64,000 bases of DNA, taken from Formicarius rufipectus (Eukaryota; Chordata; Aves; Passeriformes; Formicariidae). Shown piece after piece: positions 10,901 to 24,206 of the stretch (positions are counted from its first letter, which is position 1; the number at the start of each line of letters is the position of its first letter). The stretch is taken from contig VXAU01000188.1 of assembly GCA_013399695.1 (NCBI GenBank), positions 63,088 through 127,087 on the forward strand, in the 5' to 3' direction. The position numbers were made by a program, and so were the translations under genes. The notes beneath the pieces are model-generated. The model was not told where the DNA came from. It did no database searches and saw only the letters and a program-made list of their open reading frames with translations.

Positions 10901-13900
10901 AAGTGGGGCAAATGTCCCAAAAGATCTCAGCCTTCTCACAGGTGAGTAAAGGGCTACAATGTTCATTATCCCCTGGTCACCATGAGGGAACTCCTAGATG
11001 TTAAGTGGCACAATAACATTGCTTCAGGCATACAGCACAAACCAAACTGGAGCTACTCCACTCAGGAGGTCCCAGGATCAGTAGCTCATCACACCTTACA
11101 GGGCCACCACCACGGTCACCAGTGGAGACTCCAAAGGTAGATGCAACAGCCTGGTCAGGCAGCTTAGCTCCCAAATAATAGCTGAAAACTTCAATTTACC
11201 CATGCTCTGACCATTTTGGGGGCAAATGAAGGAGATTTCTCTCTCACTTTTATGGTCTGACTATATATAAGGTGATAAGTATTAATAACAATTTCGTTAA
11301 ACTGGTCTCTGCTGAAATCATGGTGATGTGTTGTTATTTTGTGATATTCAAGTTTATTTAAACACCCTGCTCTTGTGCTCCAGACAGCTGCTTGTACTGG
11401 GCCATAACTAAGATCTGCACACTTTACTGCCTGTGGACTAAGGGACCAGGGTGTTTTGTGGATTTGCTACAGTTTTAAACAAAATATGGTACCACTGTTG
11501 GCAAAATTCTCCAGGATTTTCCAATACCAGTCTTTCTGAGTTGATCTGGGTGTGCTGAACTGCAGGGAGTGTCCCAGTGGGAAAGCATCAAGCCAGCTGA
11601 TTTTCCTTACCAGATGGAGAAGCTAGCAGGGAGGCCCTTCTGAAAATGTCCATTTTGGTTTCGCAAAATATATGTTCCTCTGTTGTCCTGTGTCTACTTT
11701 GAGGCAGGCCTGGTGCTGGCCACCACTAGGGGTGGTGTCTGTCAGCTGTCTTCAGTGACCATCCTCCTGTGCAGAGGCTGTTGCAGTAACCCCATCACTG
11801 TGGTACCTGGGACTGTCCAGATTAGCTGGAGTATTAACTGCACAATTATTTGTGCAAGTCTGACACTGCAAACACAGTCAGCCATTGTGCAAATAAGGGC
11901 TGTAATTCAGCACAGCATTTTACGTATGCGGGTGCAGAAAATGTGTTTGCAGGCAATATTCTAAGAATCCATCCATTATACAAAATAGGAAGCGTATAGT
12001 TTGTTCGAACATTTTGGTGTGACCTTGTGGCTATGCATACCATAGAAGAAGCAAAAAATACATGATAAATAATCAAATAAATGTAAAACATTTCTAATTT
12101 CTAACCTGATTTCTCTTTCTCTGTTCAAAATATTTTTTTTCAATCTCAAATCCACAAAACTCTGTTATAAAGAAAATAAAGTTAAAAAAAATTTAAAAAA
12201 TTAAGCAATACTGGTATGCTTTCAAGATGAAATTATAACTTTTTTCTATTCTGCACTGCTGCTCATTCAAACACAACTGACTTTTCAGATCAGTTTGTAG
12301 GTTTAATAAAAGATGATAACCCAAACTAACTTATATATTCCTTTGTTGTACTCAGAGAAACTAAAATAGAACACATCCAAGAATATGACTTTTGCCAACT
12401 TCATGTCATTTATCACTACATTGTTTCCTAGACTTCAGAATAAGAGATAATATGTCTAATATTTCCATCACCACTGTCCTGAGTAATAAAAAACTATTCT
12501 ACTCAGCCCAGATTCTAATTATCTAGTCTCCAAGGTTAATTTCAATGTGAAACTGTAAATAAAATAATACACTGTGTTCAAATAAAGAAAACATTTACAG
12601 AAAAATCACCATATGGACTCTATTTAGACAGATGATCTAATTATCATAGTGACCAATGAGCTCATGCTGGAAAGGTTTCAGAGCAGGATGCTTCTTTCTA
12701 GTCTTTGCCCTCCCTTCTTGTACTACAATAGAGGTGAAGTTGTTCTCTGAAACCTTGTGACCGATATGCTCTCACTGTATGTGATAAAGTTTGTCATTTC
12801 TAATATGTAAGATGTGCCCCTCACCTACAAATGAACTTGAAGTCCAAAGGAAAGTTGTAGTAAATAATGAGGAAAAATAAGATTCATAATGAAGACTGAA
12901 GATGCAGTTTTGTGAAAGGAGCTGTTTTAAGTGAGAAGGAAGGAGAACGGTTCTGATATTACAAGCGACAGCCAGATGAGTATCAATATGCCTGGTTTTG
13001 AAGTCATTATTATAAATCTGTGCCTAAATTGTGTTTGCACTTCTCAGATTTTCTCTCTTCTGTTTGTGTTCTCACAGAAATTGCTTAAGGTTTAGCCTTT
13101 TTACATGGACACACAAAATGGATGACAAGTCCACAGTTATTTTTAGTATGAAGCTGAATTATACAGATGTCTGGGAAACATGGTCATTTGTAATCTTTAC
13201 CATTTAGAAGGTTTTACTGCCACAGTGCACTGAACTTCAAGAAAATCTGCCAGTGCAGCCAACCACGTGACCTTAATGTACAGAAAATTAATGTGTAAAC
13301 ATCCACAACACCCTTAACAACTCCTGTAAAGTATTTTACCCCACATTACATGTTAATTATACCCTAAAACCTCCATGCACAAGCACCTTAACCATCATTA
13401 GAGTGTAGTGACATATCAGGGCTCAGAGAGATCTAAGATGCAATTTGACTAAAAATAAGGTGTTTACTCCCCATTATTAAGGAGAGACAACTTACTCAAC
13501 CATGTATGTATAGAGATCATCAGCATATATACAGCCTAGAATATTCTGAAGGGCTGTTCTCAACATTAATGAAGAGTTAAGTCTTCAGGGATCCTACCAA
13601 ACTTAACAATTGCTGGACTACCATAGCACTTCAGCTGGAATTTGTGAACCATAAATGCAACAACATTAGGTGAAGTGGAGAAATATCAATTCAATTCCAC
13701 ATCTAGCCTAAGTTACTTTCATTTGCCAATGATCAAGGTTTATAGTTGTTTCTGAGTTCAAGTCCCCAGCTAACCTGGTTTTTGTCTCTTGGCTTTACAT
13801 TCTCTGCTTTTGTGGATTGCAACTTTTAGCTAATTACAGACCTGTACCCAGGGATGTGCAGAATATATTGGACAAAAAAAAGATGGAAATTTTTAAGAGA

Positions 13901-15807
13901 TACAAAACTACTTTTGATAATAAACAACATTGTAAACTCTCATTTTTATCAATTCATATTACCCAAACAGCTATATAAGGTTATTTATTAATTATGACAA
14001 ACAAAGTGAGTTTCAGTCAGAAGCAAAATGTCCTTGATTTCAGGAGCACTTCTGAGTGGAGATATCTGTAGGTGGAAAGATCTGTCCTCAGGAGAAAAAA
14101 AAAGATTCTGCAGAGGTAATTCAATGAATTATCAAGAGTACTATTACCTCTACCTTGTAATCGTCAAGATAAAAATGGAAAATGAATATTCATTTTTTGT
14201 TTATTGTAATTCTTTTCAGTATTAGCAGTAATCTTGGAAGGCAACCTGAGGCAACATATGATGAAAAATATGCATTTTACTAGACTGAAAGTGTTTAAAA
14301 AGCAGAAGGCACTGTAATTATTGATTTCATAGTAAGTTATAATTTGTTACAGTATTTTATGAAGTATATAGTCAAAAAAAAAAAAAAGCATTGAATGAGA
14401 GATTAGAGTTTTCTTCATCACAGAGCTTGGCTCTTTGAGAGTAGTTCAAGGGTCTCAGTGATGCAAATGCTGCCCACATCACTGATTTCCATGAGAGATG
14501 GTCCAGAATCTAGAGCTCTGATTCATTACAGCACTTTAGCTCTAAGTACCTAAGTACGGGCAGTGCAGTTCAATGACTCCAGTCATTTACTTCATGTTAA
14601 GCACATGCTCAAGTGTTTTGTTGGATTAAGGTCTGTGGGCAGAGTGACTCTACACGAGCTGTATCTACCAAAAGACAATGAAAGAAAGAAAGCAAAATTA
14701 ATGGTGGGAAGGGCATAGCTGTCTGCTTTATACACACAATCTTCTTGCCTGTGAAAGATATTGAGACATATGACGAGTAGTCTAGTTTCCATCACAAAAA
14801 GAGTGAAAGTAACTAGCATAATACAATAAAGCTTTTACTACCAGAAAAGAGACTTCCCACCACTGATGAATATTAGGCTATACAACCTTTGACCTGGGTG
14901 GCCTTAGCATATAACATAGTTGGGTGTGAGAAATAAAAAAAATCTGATTTCTCTATGCTCAAGAATTCTTTAGAAGCTCTTTTCTACAGTACACTATTAT
15001 GGAAGAAAAAAATATAGCATCTTTACAATTTTGTAACAGCCCTGTTTCAAATGCACTGCCTTTCTTATTTTTTAAACATGTAAATATTAACGCTGCAGTG
15101 AAAGCAACTATCATTAGATGAAAATATTTACAATGAACATTCTTAAGCATGGTCAGTATGTTATATGCTTTAGCCCTAATTTACATAACTTGTGTCTTTG
15201 TAAGGAAACCATTTTATTGGTGGTGGGTAATTTGCTTTTAAAGCAACATGAAGAAGTGCTTTGAGATATTTGGATTTTATATATTAACTAAAAAGGGAAT
15301 AAAACATTGGCAAGAGATGCAAAAAATTGCTTTCATCTTTTGTTTCCATATTTTCTAGCTTGCTGTGTCCTTTGCAGAGATCATAGTACCAAAATGCTAT
15401 TTCACATGTTAAGATGATTCACAGTAGGGAAGCACTTTCTTATATTATTTTCATCAAAAGAAGCTTGCATCTGAATATTACCATTAGGCTGCTAATTTAC
15501 ACTTTGGTGAAATGGTCAGGAGTATTCAATTTTTTTGATGACTTGATATTAGCTTGAAAAAGAATTTTTAATAACCCTTGTAATTTGCCACTGTAGTTTT
15601 GCCATCCAGTGCCTTTGAATTATATGTTTTATAAAACAAAACTCTGAGAGAATTAGTATTTCAAGGCTTTTCAGATTTCAAAATAGCCTTTGTTACTGTC
15701 ATCCAAATGGAATGTCTCATATCTCAGCAATAGCACCTTGGTATACTTGTCATTTAATGTTTATTTCAAATAGTAATGAAAGCAATAATGCTTTTTATAT
15801 TAAAATT
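7926..15807. other. Gene-free unique sequence
   Basis: Mostly AT-rich with no recognised gene. Two patches are GC-richer and more complex, 10860-11180 and 11380-11960, and may be decayed old repeats or a pseudogene. The open frame at 11683-11964 lies in the second patch but shows no domain I recognise. A G-quadruplex motif is at 8409-8438 and a 14-base A run at 14374-14387. Confidence 0.55.
8409..8438 (+). other. G-quadruplex motif
   Basis: Four G tracts of 5, 5, 6 and 3 separated by loops of 7 (aaggtgc), 3 (aga) and 1 (c). This satisfies the usual G3+N1-7 rule and stands out in an AT-rich neighbourhood. Confidence 0.8.
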
Positions 15808-15952
15808 CAAAAGCATACAGACCCTACTTACAGTTAGGTATTCTTTAGCACTGTTTCTGCCTCCAAAATAAACTGAAATTTTTCATGAGGTTCATCTCAG
15901 CAAGTGGTATTCCAAAAGACTGTAAAATATTACTGCCAAGTATTACAAGTGG
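15808..15952 (+). repeat. Dispersed 100 bp repeat, copy 2, with 45 bp extra segment
   Basis: 15808-15907 matches 6644-6743. Here the shared end caagtgg is followed by 45 bp that ends in a second caagtgg (15946-15952) and then caaaag, whereas copy 1 reads caagtggcaaagg directly. The 45 bp is therefore either a small insertion with a 7 bp duplication or a segment lost from copy 1 by recombination between the caagtgg repeats. Confidence 0.75.
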
Positions 15953-18136
15953 CAAAAGAATAATCTCTTTGTTGAATTTGGACACTGTCTCAGGAAGAAA
16001 TATATTTGATCAGGGGCTCCTATAAAGTGAGGGTCAAATTTTTTCACTTGATGAATTGATTGAGGATGACAGCTGGACACCTGTGGTCCAGCTCAAGCAA
16101 ACAGAGGAGCTGAGCAAATATTTGCTGTGTGTTAAGGGAATAAGTATCACATTGAAGTGCTATATGTGCTGACACTGAGGATAATAAGAATAAAATATCA
16201 TTTTATCCATCGCATTGCCATCAGGCCAGATCTCCTACCCTTGCAAATTGTTCTACCTCCACTGGCCATAATGAAGGTACGGAGAATGCAACTGCTGCAG
16301 AGGATATGGCCCATAAATTCATTAATCCTGAAGAATGTTTATAATCCAAATGGGGGCAATATCCTAATTGGTAACTGACAGGCCTTATGTTTGTTTCACT
16401 CATGCAATTAATTGTAGGAGAGCTGTAAGACAACAGTCTTATCGTCGGCCTTTTTCAATGTTCTTTCACATGTAAAGAGCTTAATGATATAGTTAAATAT
16501 AACTTCTGTTACAGCTAATACTAATTTATATTGCTAAGTGATATGAAAGATCCTCTGTTTAGAGTTCACTGAGGTTTTACAAGATTTGAGTGTGTTCTAC
16601 CATGAGTTTTCCCTCTTTGAAAAACAGAATGAAAGACAAATGAGGATGAAAAAACAGAGTGATGCTTATTCAAAAACATAGGATTAATTCTCAGGCAGAT
16701 ATCTTACTAGCTGAGACATAAGGAGACGAAGCCAGTCAAACAAGAAACAAATTTCTATCAGCAGAAACAAAGAAGGTCTCCTGCTTTAAGTACCAGCAGG
16801 TGGAGCTTGGCACATTTTGGAAGTGTAAAGATCATGGCAGTTCATGCCCTGACAGCTCCCTACCCACGTGGACCATCTTTGCACTGAAAAGCCATGGGCC
16901 ATTTCTCTTTTGGACAAGCATCTCTTCCTCTCCCATGTCTGGTAAACCATGCACAGAGAGCATAAAAGGAGACAGAAGTGCCAAAGTAATATTTTTAATC
17001 TTGCAAATGACTCAGTATTAAAGAAAGGTGCTGACAAAGCCCCCAGGCTAGAATTTCTGTTAGTTTTAAAACTGATTTCCATTTGTTTAACTTTTTTTTT
17101 TTTTTCTTTAAGTGGAAGATGTGGGGGCAACATGGCTGGGTGTGCCTGTTTGCCTGCTTAACATGATCATCATTCTTCTATTTCTGGTCCTCCCTTGGTT
17201 CATTTAAATGACCCCTTATCTCCATCCCAGCAGCTTATTTCTCACAGTCTCAGCTTTCCTTCCCTTCCCTCCTTTACCATCACCTTCTTCAGCTTTATTG
17301 CTGTAGCCTTGACCAATGTCCCATATCATTCTTCCTTCCTCACCACCCACTCACCCCAACACAGAGATTAACCTGCTGACCCTAATCCTAGTGTTTGGCC
17401 CATGGAGAAATTATGGTATGTATTGACTGCTAGATATGTGTGATTTCTCTAATCTTGTCTTCAGATGCATACTTCTCTTGTTCTGATGACTGAATCCCTT
17501 TGTAGTCCTCTTTTAAGACGTTGCACGATTAAAAAATGGACCAGCATTATCTAGACAGCGACTGTGTGTGCCTGTGTTTCTTTCATTACACTGAACTTCT
17601 CAGTTCTAAAGTGGGTCAAATCAGCCTAGGAAAATTGTACTTGACTGGCTTGCCACTGTCAATAACAATGCAGCTCAAGAAGAATTAGTACTAGTGAGAA
17701 TGGCAGCATTTGAAAAGACAAATAATTTCTGGAAGGAATGCTAGGTGGTAGTTGGATTTCATACTGATTGATTAAGTGATATACAAAAAAAAAAATAAAT
17801 TAATCTCATTTCTTAACTTTCACAAAAATGAATAAAACCATATCTGCAATCTGCTTTTTATTTATCAAACCTATCCCTCTGTGCACCTCCTGAGTGAAAC
17901 ACAAGATACCCAGAGCTGCTTCTGGGACAACGTAAATGTTGAACAAAATGAAAATACATGATTCGTGAACTCAAAGCCTTGATTCCTGACAATGGAACTT
18001 CCTCAAGACTGGCACAGACCAGAAATCCTTATGAACGTGTCCACACCCTGAAACGTACTGATAGAGGATTAGAAAAGCTTTTGTTTGGCAAAAGCTCGCA
18101 AAAGCTCACAAGCTCAAAGCAGAAAAGCCAATGCAG
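15953..18136. other. Gene-free sequence around the candidate element
   Basis: Unique sequence apart from the candidate element at 16190-16440. 16786-17133 is open on the minus strand for 115 codons with no recognised domain, and overlapping frames are open on the plus strand, so I treat it as non-coding. A T13-type run lies near 17092-17105. A CTCF-like CCAGCAGGTGGA at 16793 misses the core consensus by one base. Confidence 0.5.
16190..16440. promoter_or_regulatory. Candidate conserved non-coding element (motif-based)
   Basis: Dense homeodomain-type motifs occur in unique sequence. TAATCC is at 16323 and 16342, CTAATTGG at 16364, and the perfect palindrome CAATTAATTG at 16405-16414. No reading frame here is convincing. 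Developmental enhancers often look like this, but AT-rich DNA also yields such motifs by chance. Confidence 0.22.
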
Positions 18137-18309
18137 GAAAAAACAACAACAAGAAAACAAAACAAAACAAAAACAAAAAACACAAACAAAAAGCCAAAAC
18201 CAACCAAACAAAACAAAACCAAAACAAAACCAAAACCCACACACACACACAACCCCCCCAACAACAACAAAAACCAAAACTAAAAACAAAACAAACAAAC
18301 AACAACCTC
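18137..18309 (+). repeat. AC-rich low-complexity tract
   Basis: About 170 bp made almost only of A and C: AAAAC, AAAC and CCAAAA units, a (CA)n block near 18236-18251, a C7 run at 18253-18259 and AAC repeats. The overlapping open frames on both strands, rich in Lys/Gln/Thr or Phe/Val/Leu/Cys, are artefacts of this composition. Confidence 0.9.
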
Positions 18310-20860
18310 TCAAAAGTTTAAAGCTTATTATACAGTACATTAGCAGTACATTATCTACTTCAGTAAAAGGTTTAGTGATTGTTCTGAAAGAAGTCAGGAA
18401 TGTCTATGCTTGATGGCATGCATTAATGAATTTATTTGCATGTTTACAGTCAGATAAATGACAGAAGAAAGATTTACATGAATTCATACCCAGAGGCATA
18501 AATAACTGAGATTGTCTTGCAGAAACAAAGACAACTGGAGCCAGAAAGACAGAAGGATGGAGGTAGTCAATTAAAACACACATTGTATTTAAAATATTAG
18601 GTCTGGCAAGTCTACTTGACCAAATGCCTGTATAAAAAATTAATCTCAAATTTCTGAAAGCATTCAAAATAAATATGACTGAATAAGGGTTAATGTCAAT
18701 CTGCACCTTACTTGACTTATAGCAATACCTTTTTTAATATTAATCTTATTGGATATTTTACAAATTTTTGGACCTCTTAATCCCTAACTTTTAAAATTCC
18801 ACCTTGCTCAAAAGGCAGTACTGCTGCAGTCAAAGATCTTCTTTGCATCTGCAGTGGTCCCATTCTTTTCCTTTATTGCCTATTATGCCTGTTACTTTAC
18901 AGGCTGAATTTGGCAGGGAATAATCTTGTTATCCCATAGACAATCCTGTTTCCTGGACATGTTCTTTTCAGTACAATACTGCCAATAACCCTGTTAAGGA
19001 CAACTTCACACCCACCTTCGTCCATTTTGTTAAGTGAATCATATAAAGTCTTCAGCTCCCCTCCAGAGAATAATAATGGCTTTACCAGTCAGTAGTTGAA
19101 ATATTTCTTTAAACTACTCTCAAACCTTTAAACCCCATCTAAAAATAAGTCATTGTTATAAATACTAATTAAGTACTATTTTTTGAGGGAAGGAGTTGGA
19201 AATGAGTACACAATTACCACAAAACAAAAGATGAATGGACAATTTACCTGCAGCAGGAGGTGATGCTCAATGTTCCATTAAGAGACATTAAACTTCTTGG
19301 TTAATTGTAATAAGCAAGTGAAGGAGGAAATTTCTTAGTGAGCTCAATAGGACATTGATTAAACCAAAATACTAATATCTCCAACACCAGTGCAAGTAAA
19401 GTATTTAATTTCAAGAAAAAGGGATAACTGTTTTATTCAGGTGGATGTCACAAAAACTTCAATAGATTAGAATGAAAGTATTCACTCTGCTAAACTTCAA
19501 ACTGAAATATCACTTATTTCAGCCTAATAAATACATTATAAAAAATCCCACAACCGAAACCACTTTTCTTTTAAGAACTATGACACCAAACTCTTCTGCA
19601 TATGCTGAGACATCATGTTGTTTTCTTTAATTTAAAACCTCCCATTCTTTTGTTTCTATTTGTATTTCTTTACAATCTCTATGATGCATTTTACTCTGAG
19701 GTAAAGAAGATATTAAGCCGATACTAAAAATATAATACATCTTCCATTGGTCACTGCCAACCACTTAACAATATGTCTAGTAGACAACATTATGGGGCCT
19801 CCAGAAATCCCAGTTCTCTCTCTGTCTCTCTATTTTATTTTTTTTTTAAATTGGGGTACATGAGATTGTGTTATAATCTTCAGAAAGTGAGTAACTGAAT
19901 GAAAACAAGAGCAGACATTATATCTTTAAGTAGAAAGAATATTTACAGTATCTTTACATTTATCTATCATTAATTGCATGCAAATTTCATGAAAAAAATG
20001 TCTACAAAGATTTAAAGATTAATTTAAATTTTAAGACCTTACATTTTTCTTTTATGGGTGCTACCAGAAGTAAAGGATGAAAGCTTCATCTGTTTTGGAG
20101 TGTCTTATTTTTTCCCATCTTAAATGGTAAAGGGAAGAACAAACACTACAGACAAGTACCTTGCTGCAAGTATGAGCGGAAAGCATCAGTGACTGGAAAC
20201 CAAAAACGTATAAGTTTGTTTTGTTAGATAAAATGTCAGAGTGGTCAAATCTATTTTTTAGAAGCAAGAGAGGACTCATGAAAAAGGAGTTCTTAGTTTA
20301 AACAGGTTTTCACCTAAAGGATTTCCAAATGCTTCAACATATTTGGATAATCTTGCCAGGAATCTCATGAAGACCAAAAAGGACACATCAAAGGTGCATA
20401 ATTTCCTTTTCTCTGAGTGAATATGTTGACCATGAACATGCAATCTATTTACTTGAGAGAAATACTAATGCTTTTTTGAGGAAGACTTCTAAAACAGAAT
20501 GGCTTTGAAGATTCTGTCTCTGCCCTTATTACACGAAAAACAGCAAATATTTCTCTGACAGATACATTTAAATTTTCTCTTTCTCTCCTGGTAATCACAC
20601 AGAATTAAAATTTACACTATCCACAGAAATGTAAATGATGGAAAGTTTTGTCACTCACAAAGGCAAGGATCTAAACTTTGACATTTTGCTCCTTCTTAAC
20701 TTGAAAAACTCTCAGACCCCACCTCAGCAACACTCTCTTTTAAATGTTCTATACCTGTGATTACTATAGTTTAAAAAATAGAGCAGAGTCAGCTGTTAAC
20801 AGACATATATAGTGAAACAAGTTGTATGAATTGGAGAAACAAGAAAGATGGATGACTAAA

Positions 20861-20920
20861 TTTTTTTTTCTTTTTTTTTTTTTGTAAGGAAGTTCACACT
20901 TGCAATCTTTTCACATATCN

Positions 20921-20953
<33 letters not shown>
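20861..20953 (+). repeat. Poly-T tracts with one ambiguous base
   Basis: A T-rich run at 20861-20883 and a 33-base T run at 20921-20953, with a single N at 20920 at its start. The N indicates consensus uncertainty at the homopolymer. Confidence 0.9.
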
Positions 20954-21537
20954 CAAACTGTCAAACTGGTACAGAAAAGCAGAACTAACACTTAAAGAAT
21001 CTGGTACTAGTGGTGGTGGTGAAAGCGATTATTCATGTCAGTTGAGAGCTGAAAAGAGAGGATGCCATGAATGAAGAAATGCATTCGATTTGAATACTAT
21101 ACAAATTCTAATTTATTAAATAGACTCAAATGCTGAGATTTTTTACCTTTTGAAAAAAAAAAAAAAGGCACATAATAATAGCAATTCTCCCTTTAAGGAA
21201 AGGAAAACTCTCATTACAACAAATGCTCTTGGTTACAGATATGATTTGTCTAAAATGCCTGCTTACTAAGGACTGACTGATCCATAAAGATATCCGAGCC
21301 ATGTTATTTCCCCTCTTTTGTTACTAAATTGTTTTTTGCAACCATCATGCTCATTACAGAAGTTGCAATTTTTATAAAATCCTTCCCTATTAAGGACATT
21401 ATCCAGAAAACTGTTCTGGTAGCCATGTGGTTTAGCTATTTTTATAATTTTCAAATTCTAGGTATTTGCTCACACAAATGCTGAAATTATTTATTTTTGT
21501 TAAAGTATTTTTGTTGTTGTTGAGTTTTGGAGGTTCC

Positions 21538-21567
21538 TTTTTTTCTTTTTTTTTTTTTTTTTTTTTT
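21538..21567 (+). repeat. Poly-T tract
   Basis: 30 bases of T with one interrupting C, preceded by a short TTG repeat near 21511-21521. Confidence 0.9.
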
Positions 21568-22858
21568 AGCCTAAACACATTTGGATAATTCTGTCAAGAA
21601 TCTGAATTAATTATCCTATCAAATCTCATTAAAACCCTTGTTGTTCCCAGTTTATATGCCAATAATGTGTCTATGGATCACATTTGTAATGGTTCATTAA
21701 GTAACTGTCTGATTACTTATGTCATATGTGTTGGTGTTAATCTTGTTCTATTTCTTTTCCATCTATTGCTGTTTTAATTAGTAGATAGAAGATGGACTTT
21801 AAAACACTCCAACTTGGATGCAAAAATACATTCATAATGATATCCAGGTCTTCATGAACTCACCACAGAAACAGAAAATTAGTCTGGTATTTCAAGGGGA
21901 ACTGGAAGTAGTACATGAGTACTGTGGTTGACGATGGGAAATAAATGTTAAGCTAAGAGTTAGAGTCCTGACTGTCCCCAGTGGGTCATAAATGAATTAT
22001 GTTAAAGACTGAAATATTCCCAGTATGAAAGACAGATTTAATGTGACACTTAGAGAGCATCACTTCATGCAGGGATACCTTTCCACTAGCTTTCCAGGGA
22101 CTTGTCACCCATCAGATTTGGGGCTGTGATCATTTCCCTGAGCAGCACAAGTTCAAGTGCCCAAGTAGTATGTATATATGATATATCAAGAGAAAATGAA
22201 TAAGCAAGCAGGGGTAAAGTTAACCAAAGCAGCAGTTATAAGTGCTACAACACCTGTCTGGTCAATTTCTGATGCCAAAGAAGAGAAAAATATGCTTACC
22301 AGCCATGGTTAACAAAAAAGTTAGAACATTTATAAATAAGGGAGAAAAGATAAAGATTTTAATGCTGTCTGTTTTTCCAGTTAGCCTTCAAGCATGCAAA
22401 TGTTTTTGATGGGTTTTGTTGTTTTTTAAACAATTTAGGAAAAAAAAAAAAAAGATGGCAACTTCATTAATAGAAGTAAAACATTAAGGTTACAGATATG
22501 TAACAGATATGTAACAAATTTTATACAAATTGCATATAAGATATGAAATACGAGATTTGTTATTTCGTACCTAACAGATAAAAGGTTTATTCATGCAAAA
22601 ATCCAACTTTGCAGCTTCCTTCTGAATAAAAAAGAGCAGTATTACAGCTTTCTTTAAAAATCTTTTGGAGTCTTAGAAACAGTAAGCTATCATTACACAA
22701 GCAATTCAATTAGAGCAATCTTTAGAGATTTAATAGCTATTTTCTGTAATGATCATAACTGTGAAAGAGGAAGACACAAAGTGCTCAATTTTATTGCAAT
22801 ATTTTACAGTCTGTTTCACTGTTGTCCTCCTAATTTATAAGCTGTACGTTCAAGACTG

Positions 22859-22927
22859 AAAAAAAAAAAAAAAAAACACAAAAAAAAAAAAAAAAAAAAC
22901 CAAAAAAAAAAAGAACACCAAAAAACC
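22859..22927 (+). repeat. Poly-A tract with C interruptions
   Basis: About 69 bp almost entirely A, broken by single or paired C and one G. It has the same A/C-only character as the longer AC-rich tracts in this window. Confidence 0.9.
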
Positions 22928-23792
22928 AGGAAGCAAACTCAATTATAAACTATGCAGCACAAGGCATATTCTGTTTTATATATTTATTCAGGTCTAATGT
23001 CAAATATAGAAAATGTGTTTTATATTCTTAAATATACCACACTAATCATTTAGGGCCAGGAAAACATAGAACAGATCTAGTCCTATATTTCCACTGTAAC
23101 TCTGTGTGGAAGCAGTTGCAAGGTCAGCAACCCTAGAATGCATCCTGAAAAGAGCCCATGCTTGAAAATCATCCTCTGCAAGTCCTTAATACAGAGGTTT
23201 AGAACCTTTATTACAGGCAAGGGAGGACTCTGCCCTGATCCTGGTTCATTTTCAGAAGGAAAGATGTAAATATTCATGTTATCTGTAACTACCTAAAGTT
23301 AGTGACCAGTTCATATCTCATCTCGTTCAAAGTCAACCATATTCTGCATGTTTAGGATGTAATTTTTCTCACAACTGGAAATTTGGCACTAGAATTACTA
23401 GTTAATATAGAAAATTACATTCAGTCTCAATACAGTTTTCAGCTTCTTGACAACTACCTGAATTTGTTCTTCCTCTCTCTCCTGCTATGTGCTTCTCTCC
23501 TCACCTTTTTGCATTACCTCCAACTTCTTAACTTCAGTACTCTCTTCTGTTTCTGTTTCATTCTTCAGTCTTTGCTTTCCCATATTCCCTTATCCAGTGC
23601 CTTCCTCCATATCCTCCATCAGTATTTCTGTCTGTCCAGATCTTTAATGGTACTGACTGCTGACTGACTGTCCTGGTTATAGTGGCCAGGATCAGTTTGT
23701 CACTGTGTGGGTGTGTATTCTAAACCCTCTATGTCATTTTCTCATGAACTGCTCACAATGGCCCATTTGAAACAGCTGCCCAGGGCACACTC

Positions 23793-23928
23793 GACCCCTC
23801 AGGCTACAAGGTGGGTGTTTAGGAACTTCTGTGAGATAAGGAAGTTTTCCTGTCTTCACACTTATGACTCAGGTGTGATAACTCTCCTCCAGGGAGCCAT
23901 TAGTATCTTCACACCCACCTGAGGGGTC
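23793..23928. repeat. 18 bp inverted repeat inside the LTR U3
   Basis: The right arm 23911-23928 (ACACCCACCTGAGGGGTC) is the exact reverse complement of the left arm 23793-23818, except for an 8-nt insertion in the left arm (within ctacaagg). The loop is 92 nt. It lies upstream of the TATA-like box. Confidence 0.8.
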
Positions 23929-24181
23929 ATGTCTGCTAATGGGCCATCAGGGATGCCAAAAATACACCATGACTGACCTCACAGAGTAAATCACCCATTG
24001 TGAAACTCTTCACCCTGGGGGAGGGATGGGGCATTCCCATCTGAGCCCAAGGAGATATAAGCTTGGGGTTTTGGTACTGGAATCTCTCGTCAGATCCAGA
24101 GGAGAACCAGAGCTTGACTGGACTAAGACTATTACCGGACTGCAACCATCATTTTCACCAGCAGGTTTCTTCTTTCTTTTT

Positions 24182-24206
24182 ACATGGCCACCACAGGGGG
24201 CCATGT
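24182..24206. repeat. Hairpin in LTR (8 bp stem)
   Basis: ACATGGCC at 24182-24189 pairs with GGCCATGT at 24199-24206 across a 9-nt loop, downstream of the TATA-like box in the predicted transcribed part of the LTR. Confidence 0.7.

Larger units (their letters stand above)
18310..23663. other. Gene-free sequence with poly-T and poly-A tracts
   Basis: AT-rich unique sequence. Low-complexity blocks are listed separately. A 12 bp tandem (acagatatgtaa) is at about 22493-22516. A cluster of short open frames at 23083-23667 shows no recognisable product. Confidence 0.55.

Noticed and set aside
16786..17133. 115-codon minus-strand frame
   Set aside because: No recognisable domain, overlapped by two plus-strand frames, and its start lies beside a poly-A (minus-strand) run.
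17958..18413. 151-codon open frame rich in Lys, Gln and Thr
   Set aside because: The AC-rich tract has almost no T or G and so cannot form stop codons on either strand.
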